From: an uncultured Clostridia bacterium
GTDB lineage: Bacteria; Bacillota; Clostridia; Christensenellales; Borkfalkiaceae
Reading direction: 5' to 3'
DNA length: 64,000 bases
NCBI GenBank assembly: GCA_947626935.1
Contig: CANQUD010000005.1
Location: 1 to 64,000, forward strand
This document shows positions 36,160 through 46,539 of the stretch, in pieces; the stretch's first letter is position 1; each line of letters begins with the position of its first letter. The notes beneath the pieces were generated by a model. That model was given only the letters and a program-made list of their open reading frames with translations. It had not been told where the DNA came from and ran no database searches. The position numbers were made by a program, and so were the translations under genes.

Positions 36160-36845
36160 AAGTTTCGCGCGGATTTCTTTTGCTTCGCAAAATAAATCCG
36201 CGCGAGGGGTTAGTTCTGTGCGTCTCTCCTACTCCGCTGCCACGCCTTCCGCATTTCAGACGGACATTAAGCCTACGGTAGTGTGGCGCGTCGCGACACT
36301 GCGCAGTTTGCGCGGCTTTGCGGGAACGCAAAGCCGTCGCCTGAAACGCAGGTCGCTCCTTTTCCAAAAAATCTTGCTTCGCAATATTTTTTGGATGCCC
36401 TTGGCTTTGGCGGGGCGCTGTGCGCAGGAAGTGGGAACACGCCCACCCCCTGTCGCGTTGCGACATCCCCCTCCCACGGAGGGGGTTCATGCCCACCCTC
36501 TCCATGGGAGAGGGGTAGGGGTGTGGGTCACCGCAGCTCCTTGTCGCCCCTCACAGGGGAGATGTCGAGGCGTAGCCGAGACAGAGGGTGGAGCGGCGCA
36601 ATTCTGCTCAACAGCCCAGTGGGCTGTGAGCTGCGCCGCGACAGGAGCGCTGGCAAGCGCGACGGGGTTGCGGCGGTCCCTGCCGCCGCAACTTAACCCC
36701 TTTCCCCTCGCAGGCTCGGGGACTTCCCCTACAGGGGCAGCGAGAGCATTCGCACCTGTTCGCCGCTGTCTCGGACGGGTAGAGACCCGTCCTCGGTCAC
36801 CGTTCGCGCGGAAAAAATGCGCTCACTCATCGCAAAAGGGGCAGC
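36160..36845. repeat. Mosaic intergenic repeat block D
   Basis: Perfect hairpin CGCGCGGATTT...AAATCCGCGCG at 36166-36204; shares modules with blocks A, C, J and K. Confidence 0.88.
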
Positions 36846-36890
36846 GAGGGACTTCGATTTTCGTAAGATGGGGTCAAAAAATCGGTAATC

Positions 36891-36930
36891 AAGGAAAAAA
36901 GTCCTCAAATGAGGACTTTTTCCTTGAGAA
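36891..36930. terminator. Bidirectional terminator
   Basis: aaggaaaaaagtcctcaaatgaggactttttcctt. Confidence 0.8.
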
Positions 36931-36940
36931 AAGAATAGGA

Positions 36941-37573
36941 TCACACTTTGCTGTAGCCGTAAGAATTGACGAGCGCGTCCACCTTTCTGCCCTCTCTGCA
37001 GAGCGGGCAGTCGCTCGCGCGGTAGGAAGAGTAGTCGGGAAGGTCCTCGACGCCGACGAGCCGCACGACGGGGACGCCCGGAATCTCGAACTTTCCGCCG
37101 AACACCGTGGCGACGCCCGCGACCTCGCCGCCGTAGTAGCGGATCCCGCGGACGGCATTCATCGCCGTCATGCCCGTCGTCGCCGTGGCGGTCAGGATAA
37201 GCACGTGGCGGAATTGCACATAGGGCAGCATATTGTCGCGCAGGATGAGCTTTTCATCCGCGGTGATCTCGGGAGAAATGACGGCGAGTTCCTGATTCAT
37301 GTTGATCCCCGAACCCGCGGCGAGCGCTTCGGCGAGGAACGCCCCGACCATCTTCGTGCGCTCGAGCGTGATGATCGTGTCGACCGTCACGTTGGAAAAA
37401 CTCTCCGCAAGCAGCTTTGCCGTTGCCTTGGCGGCGTTCATCTCTGTCTTGACCTTTGTCATGTCGATGCAGTAGTTGACATGGGAATGCTGGGTCGCGA
37501 AGTGACCGGGAATGACGCGGACGCTGACTTTATTGTTCCGTTTTGCATACAGTTCGAATGCTCTCGTTTCCAT
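36941..37573 (-). CDS. Phosphoribosyltransferase (orotate PRT-like) with C-terminal CPLC motif
   Basis: VLILTATATTGMTAMNAVRGIRYYGGEVAGVATVFGG PRTase-like core; ends ASDCPLCREGRKVDALVNSYGYSKV. Confidence 0.7.
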   Translation of the reverse strand: METRAFELYAKRNNKVSVRVIPGHFATQHSHVNYCIDMTKVKTEMNAAKATAKLLAESFSNVTVDTIITLERTKMVGAFLAEALAAGSGINMNQELAVISPEITADEKLILRDNMLPYVQFRHVLILTATATTGMTAMNAVRGIRYYGGEVAGVATVFGGKFEIPGVPVVRLVGVEDLPDYSSYRASDCPLCREGRKVDALVNSYGYSKV

Positions 37574-37741
37574 AAGGTTTCCCTGATTTCTTCTCCTTTT
37601 TTCCTATTTTAATACATTTTGCCGCCGTTGTAAAGACCGCCGAAAAAATTTTTTTGCCTTTTCGGCGCGTTTTTTTGTAAAATCTGTTTATTTCGGCAAA
37701 AATCATTTTATATAAAAAGGGAAACAAGAAGGCGGTACGGT

Positions 37742-38296
37742 ATGAGCAAGAAGGCAGAAAAGAGAGAGACGGAAGAAAGCGCTGCGGAGACCGGACGGGC
37801 GGAACAGGCGGAAAACGCCGAAACGAAAGCCGAGGTCTCCGAAGAGGAACGTCTCAAGACAGAGCTGGAACAGGAGAAGGCGAAGTCGGAGGACTTCAAG
37901 CGGAAGTGGTATTCGGTCACTGCCGAGTACGAGAATTACCGCAAGCGCACGGCATTCCAAAGCGCCCAGCGCTATCAGGAAGGAAGGTCGGACGTCATCT
38001 CCAAGCTGTTCCCCATCGCGGACAATCTCGAACGCGCGACGGCGGCATGCACGGACGAGGCGACGAAGAAGGGCATCCGCATGGTGACGGCGGCATTCGA
38101 GAAGATCCTCTCCGAGGAGAAGATCAAAGTCATCGATCCCGTCGGGCAGCATTTCGACGCCGAAAAGCATGAGGCGATCATGGCGGTCGACCCCGAAGAG
38201 GGGGAAGAGAGCGGCACGGTCAGGCAAGTGTACGCAAAGGGCTACGAACGGGACGGCAAAGTCTTGCGGTTTGCGCAAGTCGTCGTCGTCAAGTAA
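37742..38296 (+). CDS. grpE: Nucleotide exchange factor GrpE
   Basis: EYENYRKRTAFQSAQRYQEGRSDVISKLFPIADNLERA...DPVGQHFDAEKHEAIM. Confidence 0.92.
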   Translation: MSKKAEKRETEESAAETGRAEQAENAETKAEVSEEERLKTELEQEKAKSEDFKRKWYSVTAEYENYRKRTAFQSAQRYQEGRSDVISKLFPIADNLERATAACTDEATKKGIRMVTAAFEKILSEEKIKVIDPVGQHFDAEKHEAIMAVDPEEGEESGTVRQVYAKGYERDGKVLRFAQVVVVK

Positions 38297-38512
38297 GTGC
38301 AACATTTCAGCGCAATTCTCGTCGCCCCTCGGGATCCCCGCAAAAAGACAACGTATTTTTGCGGGGTGGTTCAGGGGAGATGTCACGAAGTGACAGAGGG
38401 GTTTCAAAACCCCTTTCCCCTCGCAAGCTCGGGGACTTCCCCTAAAAGGGGCAGCAAGAAGTACCCCTTTCCCCTGTGGGGGGGGCAGCAAGGAGTCACT
38501 GTTTTCCAAACA
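38296..38512. repeat. Mosaic intergenic repeat block E
   Basis: Hairpin CCCCGCAAAAA-gacaacgta-TTTTTGCGGGG at 38333-38363; ggggagatgtcacgaagtgacagagggg...cccctttcccctcgcaagctcggggacttcccct. Confidence 0.85.
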
Positions 38513-38553
38513 GAAACGATCAATATAAAAAACATTTTAAGGAGAATAGAAAA

Positions 38554-40338
38554 ATGAGCAAGGTCATCGGTATCGATTTAGGTACGACAAATTCGTGCGT
38601 CGCAGTGATGGAAGGGGGAGAACCCGTCGTCATCGCGAACGCCGAGGGGTCGAGGACGACTCCCTCCGTCGTGGCATTCCAGAAGGACGGCTCCCGCGTC
38701 GTCGGGCAAGTCGCAAAGCGTCAGGCGGTCGCCAACCCCGAAAAGACGGTCAGCTCCATCAAACGCAAGATGGGGTCCGATTATAAGGTCAAGATCGACG
38801 AAAAGTCCTATTCGCCGCAGGAGATCTCCGCAATGATCCTCTCCAAGTTAAAGACGGATGCGGAAGCCTACCTCGGCGGAAAGGTGACGGACGCCGTCAT
38901 CACCTGCCCCGCATACTTCACCGACGCACAGCGTCAGGCGACCAAGGACGCGGGCAAGATCGCGGGACTCAACGTTCTCCGCATCATCAACGAACCCACG
39001 GCGGCGGCGCTCTCCTACGGGCTTGACAAGGAGAAAGAGAACTCCAAAGTCATGATCTACGACCTCGGCGGCGGCACCTTCGATGTCTCCATTCTCGAGA
39101 TCTCGGACGGCGTCTTTGAAGTGCTCGCGACCAACGGCAACAACATGCTCGGCGGCGACGACTTCGACAAGCGTCTCATGGACTACATGGTGGACGAATT
39201 CAAGAAGTCCCACGGCGTTGACCTCTCCAAGGACAAGATGGCGATGCAGCGCCTCAAGGAAGCTGCCGAAAAGGCAAAGATCGAACTCTCGGGCATGACG
39301 ACGACGTCCGTCTCCCTGCCCTTCATCTCGATGACGGAGTCCGGTCCCGCCCACCTCGAGCTGGAGATCACCCGCCAGAAGTTTGAAGCCCTCATTGCAG
39401 ACCTCATCGACAAGACCGCCGAACCGATGCGCCTTGCGATGAAGGATGCGGGACTTTCGTACAGCGACATCGACAAGGTCATCCTCGTCGGCGGCTCCAC
39501 CCGTGTGCCCGCGGTCGTCGCGAAGGTCAAGGCGCTCACGGGGAAGGAACCCTTCAAGGGCATCAACCCCGATGAATGCGTCGCGGTCGGCGCTGCCATT
39601 CAGGGCGGCGTGCTGACGGGCGAAGTCAAGGACGTGCTCCTTCTCGACGTCATGCCCCTTTCCCTCGGCATCGAGACGCTCGGCGGCGTCTTTACGAGAC
39701 TCATCGACAGAAATACGACGATCCCCGTCAAGAAATCACAGGTATTCTCGACGGCGGCGGATAACCAGACGACGGTCGAGATCCACGTCCTGCAGGGCGA
39801 GAGAGAGTTCTGCCGCGACAACAAGACGATGGGCAGATTCACCCTGACGGGCATCGCGCCCGCGCCCCGCGGCATTCCGCAGATCGAAGTCACCTTCGAC
39901 GTCGACCACAACGGCATCGTGCACGTCGAGGCGAAGGACCTCGGCACGGGCAAGTCGACGGACATCACCATCACTTCCTCGACCAACCTCTCCGAGGACG
40001 AGATCAACAAGGCGGTCAAGGATGCGGAGCAGTATGCCGAAGAGGACAAGAAGAGAAAGCAGAAGGTCGATGCGAAGAACAAGCTCGACGGACTGATCTT
40101 CTCCGTGGAGCAGACCCTGCGCGATGCGGGCGACAAGCTCTCCGAGGACGACAAGAAGGTGTTGCAGGACGCCGTGGACGAGGCGAAGAAGGCGCTCGAA
40201 GGGGACGACGAGGACGCATACAACGCGGCGGCGGACGAATTGCAGAAGAAGATCGCGCCCATCGTCACGAAGCTCTATCAGCAGGCGAACCCGCAGGGCG
40301 CTTCTCCCGACGACGGAGACACGGAATTCAAACAGTAA
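38554..40338 (+). CDS. dnaK: Chaperone DnaK
   Basis: [44 protein letters not shown] aaggag. Confidence 0.95.
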   Translation: MSKVIGIDLGTTNSCVAVMEGGEPVVIANAEGSRTTPSVVAFQKDGSRVVGQVAKRQAVANPEKTVSSIKRKMGSDYKVKIDEKSYSPQEISAMILSKLKTDAEAYLGGKVTDAVITCPAYFTDAQRQATKDAGKIAGLNVLRIINEPTAAALSYGLDKEKENSKVMIYDLGGGTFDVSILEISDGVFEVLATNGNNMLGGDDFDKRLMDYMVDEFKKSHGVDLSKDKMAMQRLKEAAEKAKIELSGMTTTSVSLPFISMTESGPAHLELEITRQKFEALIADLIDKTAEPMRLAMKDAGLSYSDIDKVILVGGSTRVPAVVAKVKALTGKEPFKGINPDECVAVGAAIQGGVLTGEVKDVLLLDVMPLSLGIETLGGVFTRLIDRNTTIPVKKSQVFSTAADNQTTVEIHVLQGEREFCRDNKTMGRFTLTGIAPAPRGIPQIEVTFDVDHNGIVHVEAKDLGTGKSTDITITSSTNLSEDEINKAVKDAEQYAEEDKKRKQKVDAKNKLDGLIFSVEQTLRDAGDKLSEDDKKVLQDAVDEAKKALEGDDEDAYNAAADELQKKIAPIVTKLYQQANPQGASPDDGDTEFKQ

Positions 40339-40339
40339 A

Positions 40340-40790
40340 TGAGGGGATCCATACGTCATTTCGCCTGTATGCGTCCAGCCGCGTCATTCCGCCCCGCGCG
40401 AATTCTGATTGCTCCAAGCGCGGCACAAGCGCGTAGCGCGAAGTTACGCATGTGAGGAATCTCGTCCTTTGAGATTTCTCGGCTACGCCTCGAAATGACG
40501 TTAGAGGCGGATGTCGCATCGCGACAGGGGGGTGGGTCACCGCAGCCTCCTTGCCCACCCCTTGAGGGGTGGGGGCCCCGTAGGGGCGGAAGGGGTGTCA
40601 TCCCGAATCGGGACACCCCCTCAGCCTCGGCAAGGACAGCCTCGGCAGCTCCCCCTCAAGGGGGAGCCAAGGGGACACACCTGCCCCGTAGGTTTCACGG
40701 GATGCTTCGTTGCGCTCCGCGAAACGACGTGGGACGCGGAAACGTTCGCACAGACAAATCTCAATATCGGAAAGCCGCGGCGAGCGGCTT
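40340..40790. repeat. Mosaic intergenic repeat block F
   Basis: gagatttctcggctacgcctcgaaatgacg; gatgtcgcatcgcgacaggggggtgggtcaccgca; shared with blocks B, G, H and I. Confidence 0.8.
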
Positions 40791-40812
40791 TTCGGCACGG
40801 ATAAGGTAAACT

Positions 40813-41949
40813 ATGGCAGACAAGAAAAACTACTATGACGTACTCGGCGTCAAGAAGGACGCGACCGAGGAAGAGATCAAGACGGCTTACCGCAAGCTCG
40901 CCAAACAGTATCACCCCGATCTCCACCCCGACGATCCGTCGTGCGCAGAAAAGTTCCGTCAGATCAACGAGGCGAACGAGGTCCTCTCCGACAAGCAGAA
41001 ACGTGCCGCCTACGACTATGAGCAGGAACATCCCGGCATGGGCGGCGCAAACGGCGGCTTCGGCGGCTTTTCGGGAGCAGGCTTTACGGGTTTCACGGAC
41101 ATCTTCGACTCCATCTTTCAGGGCTTCGGCGGCGGAGCGGTCCACCGCGACACGACGGGAGAGGACATCAATCTGCAAGTGACCCTCTCCTTCATGGACG
41201 CAGCCAAGGGATGCAGAAGGGAGATCTCCTATTCGAGGAACGAACCCTGTCCCGCATGCCGCGGCACGGGCGCCAAGGACGGAACTGCCTACAAGACCTG
41301 CCAAAAGTGCGGCGGAAAGGGGCAAGTGCGTCTCGTGCAGGATACCATGTTCGGCAGAACGGTCCGCGTCGGCGCCTGTCCCGACTGCGGCGGCAAGGGG
41401 AAGATCGTCACCGAAAAGTGTCCCGACTGCAAGGGACGGGGGTATGTCAGAAAGGAGACCAAGCTCTCCATCGACATTCCCGCGGGCGTCGATACGACTT
41501 CTGTGCTTACCAAGCACGGCTACGGGCAGGCGAGCACGTCGGGCGGCGCGGCGGGCGACCTCATCGTCACCTTCCGCATCGAACCCCACAAGATCTTCAA
41601 GCGCAACGGCATGGACCTCTACGTTGATCTGCCCGTTCCCTTCATGACGGCAGTCCTCGGCGGGACGGTCAAGGCGCCCGACCTCAACGATGTGTTCGAC
41701 TTCACGATCCCCGAGGGGACGCAGTCGGGGACGGAGTTTGTGCTCCGCGGCAAGGGCATCCGCGGCAGGACGGCGACGGGTTCCATGCACATCCGCGTGA
41801 TCGCCGAGATCCCCGCAAAGCTCTCGCGGGAGCAGAAGGCGGCGCTGGAAGCGGCGGCGGGCGGCGTCGAACTCAAGAATTACGACAGGGCGAAACGCTA
41901 TGCGGACACCGTCTCCGCCCTCTACGGAAAAGACCCGTTCAAGAAATAA
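40813..41949 (+). CDS. dnaJ: Chaperone DnaJ
   Basis: [31 protein letters not shown]; four CxxCxGxG repeats. Confidence 0.95.
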   Translation: MADKKNYYDVLGVKKDATEEEIKTAYRKLAKQYHPDLHPDDPSCAEKFRQINEANEVLSDKQKRAAYDYEQEHPGMGGANGGFGGFSGAGFTGFTDIFDSIFQGFGGGAVHRDTTGEDINLQVTLSFMDAAKGCRREISYSRNEPCPACRGTGAKDGTAYKTCQKCGGKGQVRLVQDTMFGRTVRVGACPDCGGKGKIVTEKCPDCKGRGYVRKETKLSIDIPAGVDTTSVLTKHGYGQASTSGGAAGDLIVTFRIEPHKIFKRNGMDLYVDLPVPFMTAVLGGTVKAPDLNDVFDFTIPEGTQSGTEFVLRGKGIRGRTATGSMHIRVIAEIPAKLSREQKAALEAAAGGVELKNYDRAKRYADTVSALYGKDPFKK

Positions 41950-41950
41950 T

Positions 41951-41979
41951 AAAAATCGGCACATGGGTGCCGATTTTTT
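41951..41979 (+). terminator. Intrinsic terminator after dnaJ
   Basis: aaaaatcggcacatgggtgccgatttttt. Confidence 0.85.
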
Positions 41980-41984
41980 GATAT

Positions 41985-42832
41985 ACGGGAGCGGGGTAGG
42001 GGAGTGGGTCACCGCAGCCTCTCGTCGCCCCTCTTAGGGGAGATGTCGAGGCGTAGCCGAGACAGAGGGGTTTAACCCCTTTCCCCTCGCAAGCTCGGGG
42101 ACTTCCCCTGAAAGGGGCAGCGAGATGTACCCTCTCCAAGGGAGAGGGATGTCGCATCGCGACAGGGAGTGGGTCACCGCATTTCTCGTCATTTCTCGTC
42201 ATTCCGAACGAATGTGAGGAATCTCAAAGCACGAGATTTCTCGCTACGCTACTTCGTCGTTTCGCTCCTCGTGCCGCGCTTGGAGCAATTAGGATTCGCG
42301 CGGGGCGAAATGACGTAGTAGAGGGCATTATCCCCCCCACCACCGCCTACGGCGGAGCCTCCCCCCCGAAGGGGTAGGCTCTTACCCTCTCCATGGGAGA
42401 GGGATGTCGCATCGCGACAGGGAGTGGGTTACCACAGCCGTTCACCCAGAGCGTAGCGAAGGATCCCGTCAAACGGGCGGAGCAAAATTGTGCTCCATTG
42501 GTCTAATGGGATGCTTCACATTCGTAACTTCGTCGCTTCGCTCCTCGTGCCGCCCTTCGACACCACACAATAGGACTCCCCAAAAAAGACGCAGTATTTT
42601 TTGGGGAAGAGGAGACGCCGAGGGCAAACAGAGCTTTTCGTAAGAAAAGCGTAAAACGCGCTCGTGCGTCGACGAGCGGGCGGGGCAGCATGAGCACGGG
42701 CGGAGCAGCGCTCGTGCGCTGGCAGGACTCCCCAAAAAAGACGCGGTATTTTTTGGGGAAGAGGAGACGCCGAGCGCAAACAGAGCTTTTCGCAAGAAAA
42801 GCGTAAAACGCGCTCGTGCGTCGACGGGCGTG
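41985..42832. repeat. Mosaic intergenic repeat block G
   Basis: Contains several shared modules plus a 152-bp-period tandem duplication starting 42573 and 42725. Confidence 0.88.
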
Positions 42833-42868
42833 CGGGGAGTTTTTTCTGCATTCCTTCGGAATTCAAAT

Positions 42869-42897
42869 TGACTTTTTCGTCGGTGTATTCTATAATA
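42869..42897 (+). promoter_or_regulatory. prmA promoter, predicted leaderless
   Basis: TTGACT-17 bp-TATAAT; ATG 5 nt after the -10. Confidence 0.82.
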
Positions 42898-42902
42898 TCC
42901 CC

Positions 42903-43847
42903 ATGAAATATATCGAGCTTACCATTCACACGACGAGCGAGGCGAGCGAGCTTGTCGCCGACATCCTCTGGAATTACACCGAGGGCGGGGTCGCCGTCTC
43001 CGACGTTTCCGACGTCATCGCTCTGCAGAGCGGCAAATACGGCGTCTATTGGGACTATCTCGACGAGTCTCTCCGCGCTCTTCAGAGGTCTGATGTCCTC
43101 GTCAAAGCCTTCCTGCTTCCCGAACGGGAGGGGGAGATCCCGGGCATCATGCGGGAGATCTTCGCCTGCCGCGAGCGGAGCGGCGGGGAGATCCCCTTCG
43201 GCACCCTCGAGGAGACCAAGCGCACGATCGACGGGGATGATTGGATCGACATTTGGAAGAAGCATTTCCGTCCCATTCATTTAGGGAGCATCGTCGTCGT
43301 GCCCGAGTGGATCGAATATGCGGAAGCGCCCGACGAAAAGGTCGTCATTCTCGACTCCAACATGGCATTCGGCACGGGCGAACACGAGACGACGGCGATG
43401 TGCGTCGAACTCCTGCAGGAACATCTCAAGGAAGGGGACGTCGTCCTCGACGTCGGCTGCGGAAGCGGCATTCTCGGGATCTCCGCTGCCAAGCTCGGCG
43501 CAAAACTCTGCTATCTCACCGACATTGACCCCGTCGCCGTCTCGAGCGCGAGGCACAACGCCCAAAGGAACGGCGTTGCGGAGAAGGTCGCCGTCGCGGA
43601 GAGCAATCTCGTCGACGACACGACGATGAAAGCCGACCTCATCCTCGCCAACATTACGGCGGAGATCCTGACTTCGCTTGCGCCTGCCATTCCCTCTCAT
43701 CTGAAGGAAGGGGGGACCGTCATTCTCTCGGGTATCCTTCCCGACAGGGCGGAAAAGGTCAAAGCGGCGTTCGGAGCGGCGGGACTTGCGACAGAGAAGC
43801 AGATACAGCGGGGCGAGTGGGTCGCCCTCGTCTTGAGGAGGAAATAG
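42903..43847 (+). CDS. prmA: Ribosomal protein L11 methyltransferase
   Basis: MKYIELTIHTTSEASELVADIL...DSNMAFGTGEHETTAMCVELL...VLDVGCGSGILGI. Confidence 0.92.
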   Translation: MKYIELTIHTTSEASELVADILWNYTEGGVAVSDVSDVIALQSGKYGVYWDYLDESLRALQRSDVLVKAFLLPEREGEIPGIMREIFACRERSGGEIPFGTLEETKRTIDGDDWIDIWKKHFRPIHLGSIVVVPEWIEYAEAPDEKVVILDSNMAFGTGEHETTAMCVELLQEHLKEGDVVLDVGCGSGILGISAAKLGAKLCYLTDIDPVAVSSARHNAQRNGVAEKVAVAESNLVDDTTMKADLILANITAEILTSLAPAIPSHLKEGGTVILSGILPDRAEKVKAAFGAAGLATEKQIQRGEWVALVLRRK

Positions 43848-44561
43848 ATGCCGCCCAAACGGTTTTTTGTGGAGAAGATCGGGGAAGAAGTCACCCTCAC
43901 GGGGGACGAGTACCGTCACGCCCATACCGTCCTGCGGCTGGGCGTCGGCGACGAGGTGACTCTTCTCGACGGTTCGGGAAGGGAAGTTTCCGCCATCGTC
44001 GCGAAGTCCGAAAAGGGGAAGTTCACCCTGCACGTCACGGGGGAGAGACCGTCCGATCGGGAGCCGAGCGCGGACGTCTTTCTCCTTGTCGGGGCGATCA
44101 AGGGGGACAAGACCGAACTCGTCGTCCAGAAGGCGACGGAGCTGGGGGTCCGCCGCATCGGCGTGTTCTCTTCCCGCTACTGCGCCGCATACATGAATGA
44201 CAACAAGCTCGGGCGTCTCCGCCGCGTCGCACGGGAAGCGGCGAAACAGTGTCTGCGTTCCCGCGTGCCCGAAGTGGAGTACTATGAAGATTTTTCCCAT
44301 GCCATGTCCGCATCGCGAGGGTATGTCAACAAGCTCTTCGCCTGCGAGTTTTTGGAAAAAAGCGAGGGGGAGATCCCCGACATGGGCGGCTCTTATTGCC
44401 TCGTCGTGGGCAGTGAAGGGGGATTTACCGAGGAAGAGTTCAAAGAGGCGAAAGCGTGCGGCTTTACGGGCGTTTCCCTCGGGAAACGCATCCTGCGGGC
44501 GGAGACGGCGGCGATCGCCCTTCTCTCCGTCGTCATGTACAGGGCGGGGGAACTCCGATGA
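43848..44561 (+). CDS. rsmE: 16S rRNA (uracil1498-N3)-methyltransferase
   Basis: MPPKRFFVEKIGEEVTLTGDEYRHAHTVLRL...VVGSEGGFTEEEF. Confidence 0.9.
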   Translation: MPPKRFFVEKIGEEVTLTGDEYRHAHTVLRLGVGDEVTLLDGSGREVSAIVAKSEKGKFTLHVTGERPSDREPSADVFLLVGAIKGDKTELVVQKATELGVRRIGVFSSRYCAAYMNDNKLGRLRRVAREAAKQCLRSRVPEVEYYEDFSHAMSASRGYVNKLFACEFLEKSEGEIPDMGGSYCLVVGSEGGFTEEEFKEAKACGFTGVSLGKRILRAETAAIALLSVVMYRAGELR

Positions 44562-46141
44562 AGGCGTGCGTGTTCACCCTCGGGTGCAAACAGAACGAGG
44601 CGGAGTCCGCCTCTCTCATGCGCGGGCTTGCCGAACGGGGCTTTGAGGTCACCGACAGGCTCGGCTATGCCGATGTGTACATCGTCAACACCTGCGCCGT
44701 CACCGCCGAGGCGGAGAAGAAGTCGAGGCAGTCCGTTGCGCGGATGCGGAAGTTCAACCCCGCCGCGCCCGTCATCGTCTGCGGCTGCGCTTCCGAGCAC
44801 GACGCCGAGGCGTTTGCCCGCCGCGCGGGTGTCGTCTTTGTGACGGGGACCATGCGCAAGGAACGGGTCATCGGGGCGGCGGAGGAAGCGCTGCGCTCCC
44901 TCGCTGCCGAAACGGTGTGCTGCCGCGAGACGGAGACGGAATTTGCGGAACTGCCTCTTCCCATGCAGACGAGGACCCGCGCCTATCTCCGCGTGCAGGA
45001 CGGCTGTGACCGCTTCTGCAGCTACTGTCTCATTCCCTATCTCCGCGGCAGATCGCGGTCGAGAAGGGCGGAGAAGGTGCTCGAAGAGGCGAAGGCGCTC
45101 CCCGCAAGGGAGATCGTCCTGACGGGCATCGACCTTGGCGACTATCATGACGGGGATACCGACCTCGGCGGGCTGTTATGGAAGCTCAAGGAGATCCCTG
45201 CCCGCATTCGGCTCGGCTCCCTCGAAGTCGGCGTCATCACGGAAGCGTTTTTGGAGAAGATGAAGGGGGCGGGGAACGTCGTGCCCCACTTCCACCTTTC
45301 CCTGCAGAGCGGGTCGGACGCCGTCCTGAAGGCGATGAACCGCAAGTATACCCGCGCGGAATATCTTGCCGCCTGCCGCATGATCTACGGGACGTTCCCC
45401 GATGCCGCCGTCACGACGGACATCATCGTCGGATTTCCCACGGAGACGGAAGAGGACTTTCAGCAGTCCCTCTCCATCGTGCGGGAAGCGGGGCTTGCGC
45501 GGGTGCACGCCTTTCCCTTCTCCCCGCGAGAGGGGACGAATGCCTTCCGCATGCCCGATCTGCCCGCTTCCGTCAAGAAGGAGCGCATGGAGCGCATGCT
45601 TGCCTGCGCCGAGACTGCCGAGGCGGACTATATCGCAAAGTTTTTGGGGAAGGAAGGGGTCGCGCTGTTCGAATCGGACGGCGGATACACCGAAAATTAT
45701 CTCCGCGTCTATGCGGAGAACGCAAGAGAGGGCGGTCTGTACCGCGTTCGGCTGCTTGAACGGGAAAAAGACGGCGTCCGCGCCGAAATTTTGGAGGAAA
45801 TATCAATGGAGAACTGCATTTTCTGTAAAATTCTGAAGGGGGAGATCCCTTCTTCCAAGGTCTATGAGGACGACGAGATCGTCATTTTCAAGGACATTCA
45901 TCCGCTCGCGAAGATCCACCTGCTCTGCGTGCCGAAGGAGCATTTCGCCTACCTTTCGGAACTGAATGAAGTGCGCGAGAAGGTCGTCGGGCGGGCGCTC
46001 GGAAAGATCGCGTCCCTTGCGCCGCAGCTCGGCTTGCAGGACGGATACCGTCTCGTCGTCAATCAGGGGGAGAGCGCGGGGCAGACCGTCCGCCATCTGC
46101 ACATCCACATTTTGGGCGGGGAACCTCTCGGCTGGGAGTGA
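44558..46141 (+). CDS. mtaB: MtaB-type tRNA methylthiotransferase fused in frame to a HIT (histidine triad) protein
   Basis: MKACVFTLGCKQNEAES...QDGCDRFCSYCLIPYLRG (radical SAM) runs without a stop into MENCIFCKILKGEIPSSKVYEDDEIVIFKDIHP...HLHIHILGG. Confidence 0.85.
   Translation: MKACVFTLGCKQNEAESASLMRGLAERGFEVTDRLGYADVYIVNTCAVTAEAEKKSRQSVARMRKFNPAAPVIVCGCASEHDAEAFARRAGVVFVTGTMRKERVIGAAEEALRSLAAETVCCRETETEFAELPLPMQTRTRAYLRVQDGCDRFCSYCLIPYLRGRSRSRRAEKVLEEAKALPAREIVLTGIDLGDYHDGDTDLGGLLWKLKEIPARIRLGSLEVGVITEAFLEKMKGAGNVVPHFHLSLQSGSDAVLKAMNRKYTRAEYLAACRMIYGTFPDAAVTTDIIVGFPTETEEDFQQSLSIVREAGLARVHAFPFSPREGTNAFRMPDLPASVKKERMERMLACAETAEADYIAKFLGKEGVALFESDGGYTENYLRVYAENAREGGLYRVRLLEREKDGVRAEILEEISMENCIFCKILKGEIPSSKVYEDDEIVIFKDIHPLAKIHLLCVPKEHFAYLSELNEVREKVVGRALGKIASLAPQLGLQDGYRLVVNQGESAGQTVRHLHIHILGGEPLGWE
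45806..46141 (+). CDS. HIT family protein, possible internal initiation product
   Basis: ATG at 45806 preceded by ttggaggaaatatca (good SD and spacing), in frame with mtaB. Confidence 0.6.
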   Translation: MENCIFCKILKGEIPSSKVYEDDEIVIFKDIHPLAKIHLLCVPKEHFAYLSELNEVREKVVGRALGKIASLAPQLGLQDGYRLVVNQGESAGQTVRHLHIHILGGEPLGWE

Positions 46142-46475
46142 GGGATCTCGTCCTTTGAGATTTCTCGCTACGCTACTTCGCGCTACACGCTCGTGCCGCC
46201 CTTCGACGACATAAAGAACGGGTAGGCGAGGCGAAATGACGTAGGGGTGCGCCGCGTAGCGCTAACGTTCATCCAGAGCGAAGCGAAGGATCCCAGCAAA
46301 CGGGCGGAGTAACATTGTGCTCCGTAGGTCTAATGGGATGCTTCACATCCTAACTTCGCGGCTATGCCGCTCGTGCCGCCCTTCGACACCATAAAGAACG
46401 TGCGGGCGGGGCAGCATGAACGGGTAGGCGGGGCGAAATGACGTAGGTGTGTACCGCGCAATCATGATTCCCCCG
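46142..46475. repeat. Mosaic intergenic repeat block H
   Basis: gatctcgtcctttgagatttctcgctacgctacttcg; ctcgtgccgcccttcgacacc..ataaagaacgtgcgggcgggg; shared with blocks F, G, I and J. Confidence 0.8.
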
Positions 46476-46539
46476 TCGCATCACAATTTCTCCGTAAAAT
46501 TGCATGCCGAGGTATAAACATCGGCAAAGGTGTCAAAAA

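Noticed and set aside
36077-37612. 511-aa ORF across block D
   Set aside because: Translated repeat sequence joined to antisense of the PRTase gene; no domain signature.
37640-37742. CIRCE/HrcA operator upstream of grpE
   Set aside because: No GCACTC-N9-GAGTGC inverted repeat visible; only T-rich sequence and an AT-rich -10-like stretch.
42560-42832. Block G tandem repeat as a CRISPR array
   Set aside because: Only two copies with a 152-bp period and ~106-bp core; no short regularly spaced direct repeats and no cas genes.
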